NCBI GenBank assembly: GCA_023101885.1
Contig: JALPQD010000087.1
Location: 3,953,951 to 4,017,950 of the forward strand
DNA from: Typhlomys cinereus
Lineage: Eukaryota > Chordata > Mammalia > Rodentia > Platacanthomyidae
DNA: 64,000 nucleotides
Direction of reading: 5' to 3'
Both the position numbers and the translations under genes were made by a program. Each line of letters opens with the position of its first letter. The stretch's first letter is position 1. Shown one piece after another: positions 36,136 to 47,793 of the stretch. Below the pieces are notes generated by a model. That model searched no databases. It saw nothing but the letters and a program-made list of their open reading frames with translations, and was not told where the DNA came from.

Positions 36136-38777
36136 GAAAACTACAGTGCAAAAATACATGTGCACAGTCCCCAGACTTTGCAACTCAGAGGCAGACATGA
36201 ATTTAGACAGACAAAGAGCATTGATTACCAAACTGGATATATGTGTTTTTATCAAACTAATGGAAGCAAAATAATGTCAAAAAGGGCATTGGAAGTACTC
36301 AGCACATGAAATGCAGGAAGAACAATGAGGATTAATCTCTTAAAAATGTTTTTACTGAAAGATACCAGAACACCTTGGAGCACCATTTTCAGAGGTGAAA
36401 TGGAAAGAAAGCTGTACCAGGCAAGCTGGAATTATAAACCCAACCCAACTACCCTTTAAATGACTGCAAATTCCAATACCCATGTCAACTATCCCTTAAA
36501 TGGCCAAGAATTCCAATGAGTGATATCAACATGGAGAGAATATTTTGCCCCCCCCCCATGCAGGCTACAGTAAAATATTAGCCAGCTGTCACCCAGATGC
36601 ACTGGAAGGAATGGAGACCACTGGGAATGGAGGCATAAGGCTCAATGTGAATATTTCTTTAATTGACACATAATCTACCACTTACATTGTATTTAGATTC
36701 TACTTACCTTTTCCAAAGAGGTCTCTTTGCTTTTCTCCATGATCAATTTGTCACCACAGGTGTCTTCTCTAATCTTTTATCTGACATCCCATTGCTGGGG
36801 AACTGTCATGTTAACAAGAATAACAAATCAACAGAAAGCCTTGTTTGTAACTTCCTACTTAATTGATACAAAGCATCTTTACTTGGTGCAGCATAGGTGC
36901 TTATATCCCCTTGACAATATATTTTTTTCAGAACTGATTCAAGACCATTTCTTATAGACCTTAAAAGAAACTTATTCTTTAGAGCTCACACAAGGTATGT
37001 ATCTCTAGTATCTGGCCAAGAGTGATGTTGGGCTCTGCAATGAAGTTTGACTTTCAGACTCCACACCTTGACTCTAAAAAGTTATGTTCTCATTTCTGTG
37101 TGTTACCATTGGCTGGGGCAGGAGCAATCTACACAGTCTCTCCAAGAAAAGACTCTTTATCTTTGGCTGGAAGCTTCTCAGATCACCATGCCTGGATATC
37201 TTACTGAAGAGTATTGAAATAGAACCTGTATTTTTCTTTGCCTAAAGTCTCCACAGGCTCACAGATTTTGCTGAAGACTGAAGAGAAGGGGAAAAAAGAA
37301 GAAGAGGGGACAGAGAAAGAGTTACAACAATGAATGAAAATGAGAAACACCACAAATTGCTTCATGCAAGAAGTTCTGTCTTCCAACTCACTCCTACCTT
37401 TCACACATAGCAGCATGCATACTTAGTGCTAATTAGCTATGGACTGGACAGAACTCATGTGCTAAGTTGATGGAGAATGAGGGAGGCAGATGGGGAAGAA
37501 GGGTTGTTCCCTGAACTGAGCCATACCAGGTAAGAGATGATAAAGAAGAAATTCCAGCAAGAATCCAGTGCAGTGGTGAGACTTCGGTGAAGGTCAGCTA
37601 GGTCTTTGGAGTTTGGGTTCAGGGGATTATTTCTGAACTGTAAAGTGGTGAGTCTGGCTTCAAACTTATCCTTGTAACCGTGTTTCCCTTCAGATGTTGT
37701 GCTACTGGTGATGGCTAAAGTCTTCCATCATGGAGGCCACAAAGGGCTCCATTTAAGACCCACCAGTTGACCAGTCTTCCAACTTCAATAGAACCCTGCT
37801 ATTGTATGTCCATCTGTAAGATTTCTCCCTCTGTTGATCATCAGCATCCTTGCTCCAAATACCCAGAAGAACTCATCCCTCTTCCCGTCTGATGGCATGG
37901 TACAGTGACATGTGACTCACTGGCAAACCAATGCTACCTATAGGTGGAAGAGGATCTACCCACAGAAGGTCTGTTCTCTTAGCAACATTCTTTTCTCTGC
38001 AGCGAGCACAGTACCCATCCACAAGTTCAGCCAGCCAGAACTGAAATGGCTAACGTGATACCAAATTGATTTGAAACGACTTAAGATCATTAAATTGGAT
38101 GAATTGCATAGAACAGAATTTAAAGAAGAGCTGGAATGGAAATAATTTGTCAAAATTTCTAGATTGTTCCCTTGGCCCACTGAGGAAATACTCAGATGAC
38201 AAAGGAAACCAGAAAAAACAAACCCACAGCCAGCACATACACCAGAACAGAACCCATGATTTAAGCCTGTATTTGGATGTATCTGTCACAGTGTTTTGTC
38301 CAGCAAAAGTCTCAGAAGTGAAGTTGGTTTGGGATTTTAAATCTTTGAATATGGTCAGATGGGTGCCTTAACAACTGATATACTGAGAAAGCATTGAGAT
38401 ATTTTGTCAAGTAAGGGACACATCATTTCATGATCCCTGAAATATGCAGGGAAAGAGGAAAAGTCAAGTGTGTACTTTGACAATGAATGAAAGCAGTAAT
38501 TATAGGTGTGTTGTGAGCAATGCTTAGCTTCTCTGATGGGCCTTCACCATGGGCACTGCACCTATTATATCTTATAAAAATCTGAGGATTTGCTGAAAGA
38601 GGAAATTGAGATGCAGGAAGGTATATTAGTCTCACAACTGCTTTGCCACAATACATATCTAAACTTGGGTGAACAAGGGATTTTTGTAATTTCATCTTAC
38701 AACTCCAGGTCACAGTCCATCATGGCCAAAGAGTTACCAGCAGGGGCCAAAAGAACTGACCACATCACATGCTGCAC
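36133..38777. other. Unique DNA, no gene established
   Basis: No coding gene or clear repeat. A two-copy 40-bp duplication (AACTAYCCYTTAAATG...AATTCCAAT) lies at 36447-36518, and a run of nine Cs at 36550-36558. Worn MIR-like words (GAGGAAATTGAGATGCAG) occur at about 38600-38620. Confidence 0.35.
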
Positions 38778-39127
38778 CAGTTATTCCTTCCTGTTGCTAT
38801 GAGACAACATCCAAAGTCAAGCAATTTTAAGGAGAAAGAGAGATTTATTCAGCTTATGGTTCCAGAGGAGGAATACAAGTCCTTCATGGCAGGAAAGGCA
38901 TGGTTGGTTGGCAGAAGCTGGAGACAACCTAAGTCACATCCATCATGGAGGCTGAGAGTTGCTGTAAACTCAAGAGCAGACTCAGTCACTCAAGCAGGGG
39001 GGGATAACCAACCTCAAGGCCCACCCCCTGTGACTGCCTTCCTCCAGCAAGGCTCCACCACCCCAACAACTAAGGATTTGAACACATGAGCCCGTGGGAG
39101 ACAAACCACATTTCAAACCATGTCACA
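38778..39127 (+). repeat. LTR-like rodent interspersed repeat, copy 3
   Basis: It begins CAGTTATTCCTTCCTGTTGC and shares AAGGAGAAAGAGAGATTTATTCAGC, ACTCAAGCAGGGNGGGNTAACCAACCTCAAGGCCC-type sequence and CTTCCTCCAGCAAGGCTCCACC with the copy at 20671. It is the closest relative of that copy. Same orientation as the other two. Confidence 0.6.
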
Positions 39128-40522
39128 TGCATTTCAAGAGCAGAGGACCAAAGCTGCTTAACAGCTCCCACTGTCTCATCTACCTGTCCAGTTGTCTGAC
39201 CCAGGTTGTGCTGGATTTTTCCATGTCGATTGTGCTGGCAACACAGTCTCCTCCAACGTTGCACTCAAGTTCCCTCACTGGCCAATGAGGATGTACTCAG
39301 AAGCTCACCGTTCTAAGTGTCAAGTCCACAGCTAAGAATACTGGGGCACAGGAGGTTGGAAAACTTGCTGTGAATCCTTCATTTGGTGCTTGAAATACAG
39401 GTAAGTGCTACTGCAGAAAGCATGTCTTGGCCAGGAAGAGAGATATAAGGAAGCATTCCTGACTCACGTCATTCTGCTGTGGGGAGCTGCATTGCTTGGA
39501 CCAGCCACAGACATTATCTCTTTCTTTGTTTCAGGCTAACAGCTCTACCAATTTTTGAAAAAGGCCATTTTCACACTTCACTTACTGACCTCTAGCATCC
39601 ATCATTGCAATTAATTATTAAACACAGACAGAGGCTCACGTTTATGAAAACTGAAAGCAAAAACACACTCTCAAAATGACCTGAAGACTTCCAGGTGTCT
39701 TGCAGCAGCAGCAGGAGCTACGGCCAGCATCTGGAAAACTCTTCTGCCCCAATGAGTCATGGGTTCACCAAGCATAATCGTTTGCTTGGTCGGTCTTGAA
39801 AGCTCTATCTGGCACAAGAGACATCTGCTCAAACCTCTCCAGGGAAAGTCGCATACAAGAAGGACAGCCAGTTTGCAGAGTGTGCCAGTGGAAATTAGTA
39901 TGAACATCAGAGAAACTCAGTTTCTCTGGTCACAAAACATGTGATTCCCAGGCGTCCCGTGATGCAGTTCACTGAGCACGTCAGGGAAGCAAATTGTCTT
40001 CTCACTGATCTTCTTGCCAGAGATGCATCAGTTTAACCAATGGTTACAACAAATAAGCAAATAAATAATAGGTAAAAAAGTGTATTTCAGCTATGCAATC
40101 TTGTTTATTCAATTATCACTCCCTCCAATTAAGGAACATTTGAAAAACAAGTGATCTGTAACCTTCAACGGTTGAAGGTCGTGAGTGATATTGAACAGTT
40201 TCAGAGTTCTCGGCTGGACTCTACCTGCTGCCTGAGACCCCAGAGACCAGGACTCAGAGGACAGACAGGCGGTTCCTTCGGTGGCCGGTGTCGAACCAGC
40301 ATTCAGCTCCTGCACCCAACACTTCACCTCAGTGATGCAGGGCACTGGAGCCAGCGGAAGAGGAACAGGGGAAAGTTGGTCTCTACAATTGTTCAGTGCA
40401 TCTCAATCAGGGTTCTAGTAAGAAGATAAAAAGACTCAACAACAAAGTAGATGGAAGTAATGCATTTTAGTGCACAGTTGATTTAAAGTGTGCACACAAG
40501 TGCTATGACAGGAGACAATATT
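39128..40522. other. Unique DNA, no gene established
   Basis: Frames of 60-92 codons on both strands, no domain. A perfect donor-like ACAG/GTAAGT at about 39399 has only a very short open segment upstream. Confidence 0.35.
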
Positions 40523-40823
40523 CCCCTTCCTCCTCTTCTTCCCTTCCTTCCCTCTTTTCACCCCTTTCTTTCTTTTGTTCTTCCTTTCTTCCTTCATTTC
40601 TTCTTTCCTTCATTCATTCCCTTCCTCTCACCTCTTCCTCCATCCCCCTCCCTCCTCTCCCTATTTTCCTTTCTTCTTTCCTCCTTTCCTTCCTTTTTTC
40701 CCTTCTCCATTCCTTCTTTCTATTCTCTCTTTCTTTCTTCTTTCTATCCTTCCTTCCTCTTTTCCCCTCTTCCTTCTTCTTCCTTTTCTCTCCCACACTC
40801 ACACCTCTTTCCTTCCTTCCTTT
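40523..40823. repeat. 300-bp polypyrimidine (CTTT/CCTT) tract
   Basis: Almost pure C and T in CCTT, CTTT and CTTCC words for about 300 bases, with a few A and G interruptions. The Ser/Phe/Leu/Pro-rich frames on + and the Lys/Glu/Arg-rich frames on - are its translations. Confidence 0.95.
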
Positions 40824-42070
40824 TGTGTTTGATGAGGGTACACATCCTTGACAGAATGTTTGGTTGTCCTTAGAAGAAACCAGCAATCAATCCTCTGATT
40901 AAAGTCAACTCTGGAAGCAATCAGTTCCCATGTGACAGATGAGTCCAGTTCAGGTCCGGTTCAGGTCCATTTCCTGCACGGACTAGTGTGACTGTTATTG
41001 TAACCATTGCTGCTGCCAAAGCCAGAAAGGAGACACTGAGACTTGAGAAAATGCTACAGGACAAGGTTTCAAGAGTGCAGAGAGAAACAACTCTGCGATG
41101 TTTTGTTTTGGAAAGTGCTTTGCTTTCAGCATTTGCTAATTGCTAATGAACAGCTGGCGACAGATTAGATTGTAGAGGGAGGAGGGGGAATGGATCTCAA
41201 ATATATGCCATCTTTGGAGAAAACTCTAACCTTCTTGACCTATTTAGCTTATAAATTCAGGACAAGCTCTAATAGTCTTTCCGCATGTGGAAGTATTTGT
41301 ACTTCATGAGCAGTGGGGACAGACTCAACGCCAGCTGTCTCTCCATTTAGCTCCATGCTAACATTTTCCAACTGCCTTGCCAGTCAACCAAGACCATCCC
41401 AGGAATGACCCCGCCTGTGCCGTCACCTCACCATGACCTGCGCTGACCAGTCATCAAGTGAGGCAGTACCGTGGCCATTCTCTACCCGGCGGGAGAGAGG
41501 CTGTTTTGTGTCCCAGATCTTGAAATAGGATGCTCCTGCCAAGTGGCATATTATGTAGGGGCTAATCCATCACATCAGGCCATTGCAGGGTCAAGTCAGG
41601 CCTTCAGGGAGGCCACATGACCAGATAAAGGAAGCAGACGCCATTTCCCTGCTGTTCAGAGAAGTACGTGCAGATCATTGGACACCTCCTTGGCCCGTGG
41701 GACCCTCAGCAGCAGGAATATGATTGCAGGACTGCAAGACTGAATGTTTGTGTGAAGTCTTCCCTCTGTTGAAATTTGACCCACATCTATCTACTGGCAT
41801 ATTCCTGCATGATGGGATTCTAGAGGCTTCTCTGTGACAAGGATCACTTTCCCCTCTTGTCTTCATTCTTTACTTGAGAAACAATGCATCTGCAGTTATG
41901 TCCGCAGATGACACACTACATCTGTACTTAAGCACCCTGAGAGGCACAGATGACCTTCTGGGAGACCACAGATCACAGCTCAGGGGGAGTTTTACAGACC
42001 AAAGGAAAATTAGCAGGGGAAATCGACATCCAAGAAATCAGTTTACTCTGGGTTTGAATGTTCCATTGCA
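40824..42070. other. Unique DNA, no gene seen
   Basis: No recognisable repeat or coding structure. Confidence 0.4.
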
Positions 42071-42198
42071 ACCCCTCACCATGCTCCTGTAAGTAACTCT
42101 TCACCCATGTTCCTATGACTGACCCTTCACCCATGTTCCTATATTGACCCCTCACCATGCTCCTGTGAGTGACCCCTCTCCCATGTTCATGTTTCTAA
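42071..42198. repeat. 26-bp-type minisatellite, about five units
   Basis: Five imperfect tandem units of the form CCCYTCACCATGYTCCTRTGASTGA. Neighbouring units alternate between a GCTCCTGT and a GTTCCTAT version, suggesting higher-order growth. Confidence 0.85.
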
Positions 42199-42977
42199 TC
42201 CCCAAAGCTCATCAGTTCATCAAGTCAAACTTGGATAGAGACTCCTGTCTCTCCACAGTGACCTGTCTGATAAATGGACATTTGGTCACATCTGCCCTGA
42301 AGAGATCACACAACACAGCTCATCTTAAAAACCACTCTGGGTCCTTCGCCAGGACTAGGGCTGAGTGGAATTCAGAGAGCCTGATGCTGACCAGAAAAAT
42401 TGAACCAGGACAATTTTAAAGAGCACACGGTGACAGCTCATATGACAGAGAGATTATTTCTGGTCCCCGGGAAGCTAAGGATTCCTCTTCTATAATGACC
42501 AACTCAAGAAAATCCATGCCTAGGTATAGAATCAGAGTTCAAAGATGGAGGAGAATATTTCAGCTAAGGATAAATTGATGGGAATATGGGTAACCCTTAC
42601 AGTGTCTGAGCAATTAATGCTGCACACATTAAATCTGGCACACCAGAGAGAAAGACATGTTGATTGTGAACAGAAAGCAATCTGATACAATTATACTCAC
42701 TATCACAATGATTCAAATAGTTCAACAGAGAAAGCAATGTCCCACCTCCAGATGAACTTCATAGTAATAAAAGTTCAGCACATACGTCCACAATGAGATG
42801 ATAAAATTGCAGGCTGGGGATACGAAGGTTACAAACTGCACAGTGGAGGAGCAGCCCTGAGCCAGAGCCTAGCGGGGCATCAGCTGTGCCTTCTTACCTG
42901 TGCCTCCCCGAACTCCTTCCTTCGGCATCTGCAGAGCAAGCTGCCGGGTGACTGCTCTGGGTTTCTGATCATAAGTG
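42199..42977. other. Unique DNA between two minisatellites
   Basis: No gene established. The end of this stretch (42880-42960) is locally CpG-richer and holds a donor-like site on the - strand (CACAG/GTAAGA, reading right to left at 42898), but the implied exon would be only about 31 bases. Confidence 0.3.
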
Positions 42978-43243
42978 TCCCTTCCTATCTGTGTTATGTT
43001 AAACTCATTCCCCCAGCATTGTCAATCATCCCTCCTTATCTGTTACTTTAAACCCATTCTCCTGGCATCAACTGTCCCTTCCTTTCTGTATTACTATAAA
43101 CTCGTTCCTCCAGCATCATTGATTATCCCTTCTTGTCTTTGTTACCTTAAACTCATTCCCCCAGCATTGTCAATCATCCCTCCTTATCTGTGTTCCCTTA
43201 AACTCATTCCCCCAGCATCACCAACCATCTCTTCCTACCTAGG
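42978..43243. repeat. 51-bp minisatellite, five units plus a partial
   Basis: Units start at 42978, 43029, 43075, 43126 and 43177, with a partial from 43228. Each has a TCCCTYCYTATCTG start, TTAAACTCATTC and CCCAGCATNRTCAATCA. Four spacings are 51 bases and one is 46. The period is divisible by three, which keeps a 92-codon frame (42975-43253) open, but the 46-base unit shifts frame, so a real repeat protein is unlikely. Confidence 0.93.
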
Positions 43244-43989
43244 CCTTCCTTAACATACTCTCTCACCCATGGGCACCTTAGCTCCCTCTACCCTATGTGA
43301 TCACAAACATTACGTTCTGCATTTGACCTGCCATGTTAATTACTATGGCTACTATTTAAATACATTTCAAAGATCATGGAAGAAAACAGGTTCCACTGAG
43401 AATCAGCTTGGCAGCATCATGAAAAGACTTGAGATAATTGTAAGTAATTTAAAGAAGATACAATGTAATATAATGAAAATTAGCAAGTTAGTTTAAAGTG
43501 ACAAACTCTAAGATTAATAGATTAAGTGCATATAAATTCATAATCACTTCCGTCCATGAAAGATATTCTTTATGCAAACACTAAAGAATGGTGAGAAGTG
43601 TAAATAAACAGTCTGTGGATACTGGACTCATCTTGGTGTGTGAAAATTGACCACACTTATCAAAAGTCATCAATACCCAAACCTCATAGTCAAGAATCAA
43701 AATGTCCCTTATGCTAGTGCTGTAGTGTCAGAAGACCCAGGCAGTGCATAGAATGCATTCTTTAAGCTACTAAGTTAGTCCTTTAAAAGGCTCTAACATC
43801 AGGTCCATTAAAAGTACTCCAGCAAACCTCTCTCTCATCAAGCTCAACAAGACAAGCCCTGCCACACACACGGAATCCCCTGGTTGGTTCACACACATCT
43901 CCCCATCTCCCCAAATCACACATATACATCTGAATCTGGAGCCACTGAATCAGGACTTTACAGACTTATGAAGAAAGTTTCTTGTTGCA
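43244..43989. other. Unique AT-rich DNA, no gene seen
   Basis: No repeat or gene recognised. Confidence 0.4.
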
Positions 43990-44335
43990 ATTGGTCTGCC
44001 TTGTTGCCAATAAAATCATGACAAACATCTTAAGGTAACAAGGGGTTTTAATTTTCTCTTACAGTTTGGTTACATTCCCTTGTATAGCTTAACAGGAGAG
44101 CCCGTGGGTTGAGAGAACTTGCCACACTATATCCACTTAATAGCTGAGAAAGGGAAGATCCTTAGAGCATGTCTAGCCATGCATGTAGAAGGATACCAAC
44201 TTTCTCAACCAGCTCCCTCCACCTTATTCACCTGCCCATGAGCTAGTCCCACCCACCCTGGGCTAGACCTTCCCCATCTACTAGACAATCTCCTGCAGGT
44301 TTGCTCTACGCTTAACTCAATTAATTACTAATTAT
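43990..44335 (+). repeat. LTR-like rodent interspersed repeat
   Basis: CAAGGGGTTTTAATTTTCTC, AGTCCCACCCACCCTGGGCTAGACC and TTCCCCATC appear in the same order as in the element at 2640-2942. It is worn at both ends and its class is inferred. Confidence 0.45.
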
Positions 44336-44606
44336 GTACAAATGTGTCCAGGGCTCAAGTCTTCAACCACCGAGTTGACACCAGTATCTAACTATGACAA
44401 CCTAAAACAAAACATATCACTATTAAACTGTAATCTTCAACCTTTGTGCCCACAGGTGCTAAACTTATCTTATAATATAAATGCATTTAACATTATTAAT
44501 TCTCAAGCTCTAAAGTTTCACAAATTTTAAAATATTCTGTTATTAAAACTTTAATTCCAACATTTTGAATGTTCAAAGTCTCTTAACCACAAGAGTCTAT
44601 CAAATC
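44336..44606. other. AT-rich DNA, possibly part of an older repeat
   Basis: GAATGTTCAAAGTCTCTTAACC resembles words from rodent repeats but is not assignable. The L1 at 44607 inserted into this DNA. Confidence 0.3.
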
Positions 44607-44622
44607 AAAATAAATCAAATAC
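44607..44622. repeat. Left target-site duplication of L1
   Basis: AAAATAAATCAAATAC is repeated exactly at 47009-47024, a perfect 16-bp duplication. It starts AAAA, as expected for cleavage at a TTTT/AA L1 endonuclease site. Confidence 0.95.
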
Positions 44623-45720
44623 TGTATAGGGGGTTATTCCCAAAAGTAGAATAGCAGGGTCATATGGCATTTCAATTTTTAATTTCTTTAAGAATCTCCA
44701 GACAGCTTGCCAGAGTGGCTGTATGAGCCTGCATTCCCACCAGCAATGTAGGAGAGTTCCCTTCTCTCCACATCCTCTCCAGAATTTGGTGTTGTTTGTA
44801 CTGTGGATTTTTGCCATCCTGACCGGGGTGAGATGATATCTCAGGGAAGTTTTGATTTGCATTTCCCTTATGGCTAAGGATGTGGAAGTAAAGTTTCTTT
44901 TAAGTTCCAGGGCCCATTTTTTAATTGGGCCATTTGTTTCCTTGGTGTTTAGTTTTCTAAGTTCTTTGTACACTTGATAATAGAGCTTTATCAGATATGT
45001 GGTTAGTGAAGATTTTCTCCCATTCTGTGGGTGGCCTTTGAGCTCATGTTACAATCTCTTTATCTGAACAGAAGCTCTTTAATTTCATAAGATCCCATCT
45101 GTTGAGTGTTGGTTGCAGTGACTGTGCTATTGGATGTCTGTTTAGGAACTGTTGGCCTAGTCCACTCAGCCGAAGGAGTTCCCTACCCTTTCAACTATGG
45201 TTTTTATAGTCTCTGGCCTTATATCAAGGTCCTTGATCCACTTGGAATTAATTTGTGTACATGGTGACAAGTATGGGTCCATTTTTAATCTCTGCATGTG
45301 GATATCCAGTTTTGCCAGCACCATTTGTTGAAGATGCTGTTCTTTTTTCCATTGGATTTTTTGGGCCCCTTTTTCAAAGATTAAATGGCTGTAGTTGTGT
45401 GGGCTTATATCTGGGTCTTCAACCCTTATCTATTGATCTGTGTGTCTATTTTGGAGCCAGTACCAGGCTGTTTTTATAACTATGGATTTGTAGTATAGAC
45501 TAAGGTTTGGTATGGTGATACCTCCAGCAGTGTTTTTGTTATTCAGGATTGTCTTTGCTATTCTGGGTCTTTTGTGCCTCCATATGAATTTGAGATTGTT
45601 TGGTCAACCTCTTTAAAGAATCACTTTGGGATTTTAATTGGTATAGCATTGAATTTGTATATTGCCTTTGGTATGATGGTCATTTTTACAATGTTGATTC
45701 TGAAATTCACCTTGATAGCA
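44623..45720 (-). mobile_element. Inverted 5' segment of twin-primed L1 (ORF2 C-terminal region)
   Basis: Read on the - strand this is L1 ORF2 coding sequence downstream of the reverse transcriptase core. An open stretch of 123 codons at 44605-44973 contains the conserved CWWEC and YDPAILLLG words of the ORF2 C-terminal region. Farther upstream in ORF2 (44974-45720) the frame is broken by stops. This part faces opposite to the 3' segment that follows at 45721. It is 5'-truncated: ORF1, the endonuclease and most of the reverse transcriptase are absent, so the copy cannot move by itself. Confidence 0.93.
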
Positions 45721-46957
45721 CAAGCATGACCATGTTCATAGCAGCACTGTTTACAATAGTGAAGTCATCAAATCAACCCAAATGTCCAACAGTTGACGAG
45801 TGGATAAGGAAAATGTGGTAAATCTATACAATGGAGTACTACTCAGTCATCAAAAATGATGAATTAATGGAATTTGTTGGGAAATGGATGTTATTAGAAA
45901 AATTATATTAAGTGAAGTATCTCACACCCAGAAAATTAAGTGCCATATGTACTCCCTAATAGGTGGCTCCTAGTACCAAACCTATCTAGAGACACTCAAG
46001 GATAAATCTCTGTAATACCTACAGTAATTGCAAGGATTTTGAACAGGAGGGATGGGGTAGGAGGGCCACACCAGAAACAAGGAGAGAGGGGACCATGTTA
46101 CAGCAGAGAAAATAGGCCACCATCAAGGACTGTGAGTGAGTAATGGGACATCTGGTTAAGTTCACAGACTTTCGTTCCTGATCATTTACAACTGATGGGG
46201 TATGATCTCACTAGAAAGGGAGGGCATATAGTCTGGCAGATAAAAAGTAACCATTTTGCAAATGGGTGATTGACCCCTCCCTCACTGCAGTTTCCTATTT
46301 TTATTACATCTATCTTTGAATATACTCTTATAACAAGACTCTAGTTTAACAGCTTTTTATCTCTGGCCAGGAAGTGACATCCAATACCCACCAGGATGGA
46401 GTGAAGGGCATTGCAGGAGCAGCAAAACTGAAAAAAAAATCAACAAACCATAATCCAGAACTTCAGAGACTCTATATCAACCACCTGGAACTAGGCCAGC
46501 CTAATCTCTCCCCATTCAGAAGCTCAGGGAAATTTGCGGAAGAGGGGGCGGTAAGATTGTAAGAGCAATGATATGCAAGATACTCCACACAAGTTAGGGC
46601 CGAAGCAATCATAATTGGACTTTGCATGCCCTGTGCAATGCCCAACACACTACTGACCCCAGAAAGTCTAGCATTTGCTAAAGGCACTAAGATCCTTGGA
46701 GGCAAGCCACAGTAGTGTTCCTATGCTTAAGGGGAGCACAGGAAAGGATTCTGGGAAATGCCATGGGGTTCTTGCACCTCATTGGAGAGGAGGACCTAGA
46801 GGAGAGTCTGGCATGCACATTCAAGGATGTTTCGGGGATGGGAGGGGGAGGCACTGGGGGATGGGGAGTGAGGGGGGAAGGGAGGGGGGTATAAGGTGGT
46901 GGGAGGTTGGAGGGAGGGAGGGGACCGGTATAAATGTTAATTTTGCATGAGTAGAAA

Positions 46958-46996
<39 letters not shown>

Positions 46997-47008
46997 ATGC
47001 AACTGAAA
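45721..47008 (+). mobile_element. 3' segment of twin-primed L1 (end of ORF2, 3' UTR, tail)
   Basis: It begins with the last part of ORF2 (CAGCACTGTTTACAATAG, CCAAATGTCCAACAG, ATGGAGTACTACTCAGTCATCAAAAATGATG), continues through the 3' UTR and the G-rich tract (about 46835-46925), and ends in an AAAT-expanded tail. In normal L1 order it follows almost directly on the - strand segment's end at about 44630, so the two halves are one element with a 5' inversion and little loss at the junction. Confidence 0.93.
46955..46998. repeat. (AAAT)n microsatellite in L1 tail
   Basis: About eleven AAAT units, expanded from the L1 3' terminal A-rich tail, just before the right target duplication. Confidence 0.95.
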
Positions 47009-47049
47009 AAAATAAATCAAATACTTCAACACAGATAAAACATCAAAAG

Positions 47050-47089
47050 GGAAGCATTATTTATATAGAACATAGAGGTTCACAAAAAC
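47050..47089. repeat. 40-bp direct repeat, left copy
   Basis: The 40 bases starting GGAAGCATTATTTATATAGA and ending GGTTCACAAAAAC are identical to 47794-47833. Spacing is 744 bases start to start. Confidence 0.95.
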
Positions 47090-47793
47090 AAATGATATGC
47101 AGAAGGAGTATCAGACACAGAAAGAGGAAATCCTATCCCATCTACACATGCGTGTGAGAGGCAGGGCAGGGGTAGACCTGAAAGAAGAAGGACATCAGAA
47201 AACTCAGAGCAATAAAGAGCTTTGGAAATTCAAGTAGGACAAGAATTGTTTCAGAAAGTCCAGTTATGGAAAGTAGGAGCAAAGAACTCTTCAAAATGCA
47301 ACAGAGAGAAATGAGAAGACAGAATTAATGAAATGGGGTCTTCACCCAGAAGCCCCAATGTTGATATTGGAATATTTGCTTACCAGAGCCCAGATATGGA
47401 AGGGGAGGAAAAAGTTAAAAATTGTTCATGATAGTATCACATGACTGTGAAATTTTAGACTTTAAGGAAGAGAAGGCATTCTGTATAGTTTTTAAAAAAA
47501 GGAATCCATTACTAATGATCAGAAATCACGCTGACTGAACTTTTACTGATAAGAAAAACAATTAAAGTTAGAAGGTATTTCCTAGGAAATTACTGGAATG
47601 GCATCCTTCATTGACATGAAGGGTAGATTCCAAACCCATAGAAAACAGAACTACAACAGAAACGAGAGATTTGAACAAAAGGAGAAATGGATCGGAGTAG
47701 CTCCATGGAGATGAGGAGGAGTGCAGGATGCCCACTTGCCCGGATGTAGGAGAGAGCCAGTTGAACACTTGTGAGGTCTTCTGATCAGGATCA
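47090..47793. other. Unassigned 704-bp segment between identical 40-bp repeats
   Basis: No coding gene, TIRs or A-rich tail visible at either edge. The segment is A-rich and has frames below 80 codons. Confidence 0.4.

Noticed and set aside
40490..40886. Ser/Phe/Pro-rich + frames and Lys/Arg/Glu-rich - frames
   Set aside because: Translation of the polypyrimidine tract and its complement.
42899..42929. Tiny - strand exon with donor CACAG/GTAAGA and acceptor CTCTGCAG
   Set aside because: Only about 31 bases and no independent support; chance matches of this size are common.
42071..43243. CRISPR-like array
   Set aside because: Direct tandem minisatellite units without unique spacers, in a mammalian genome.
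42975..43253. Repeat protein encoded by the 51-bp minisatellite
   Set aside because: One 46-base unit shifts frame between units, so the repeat peptide is not maintained; noncoding VNTR is simpler.
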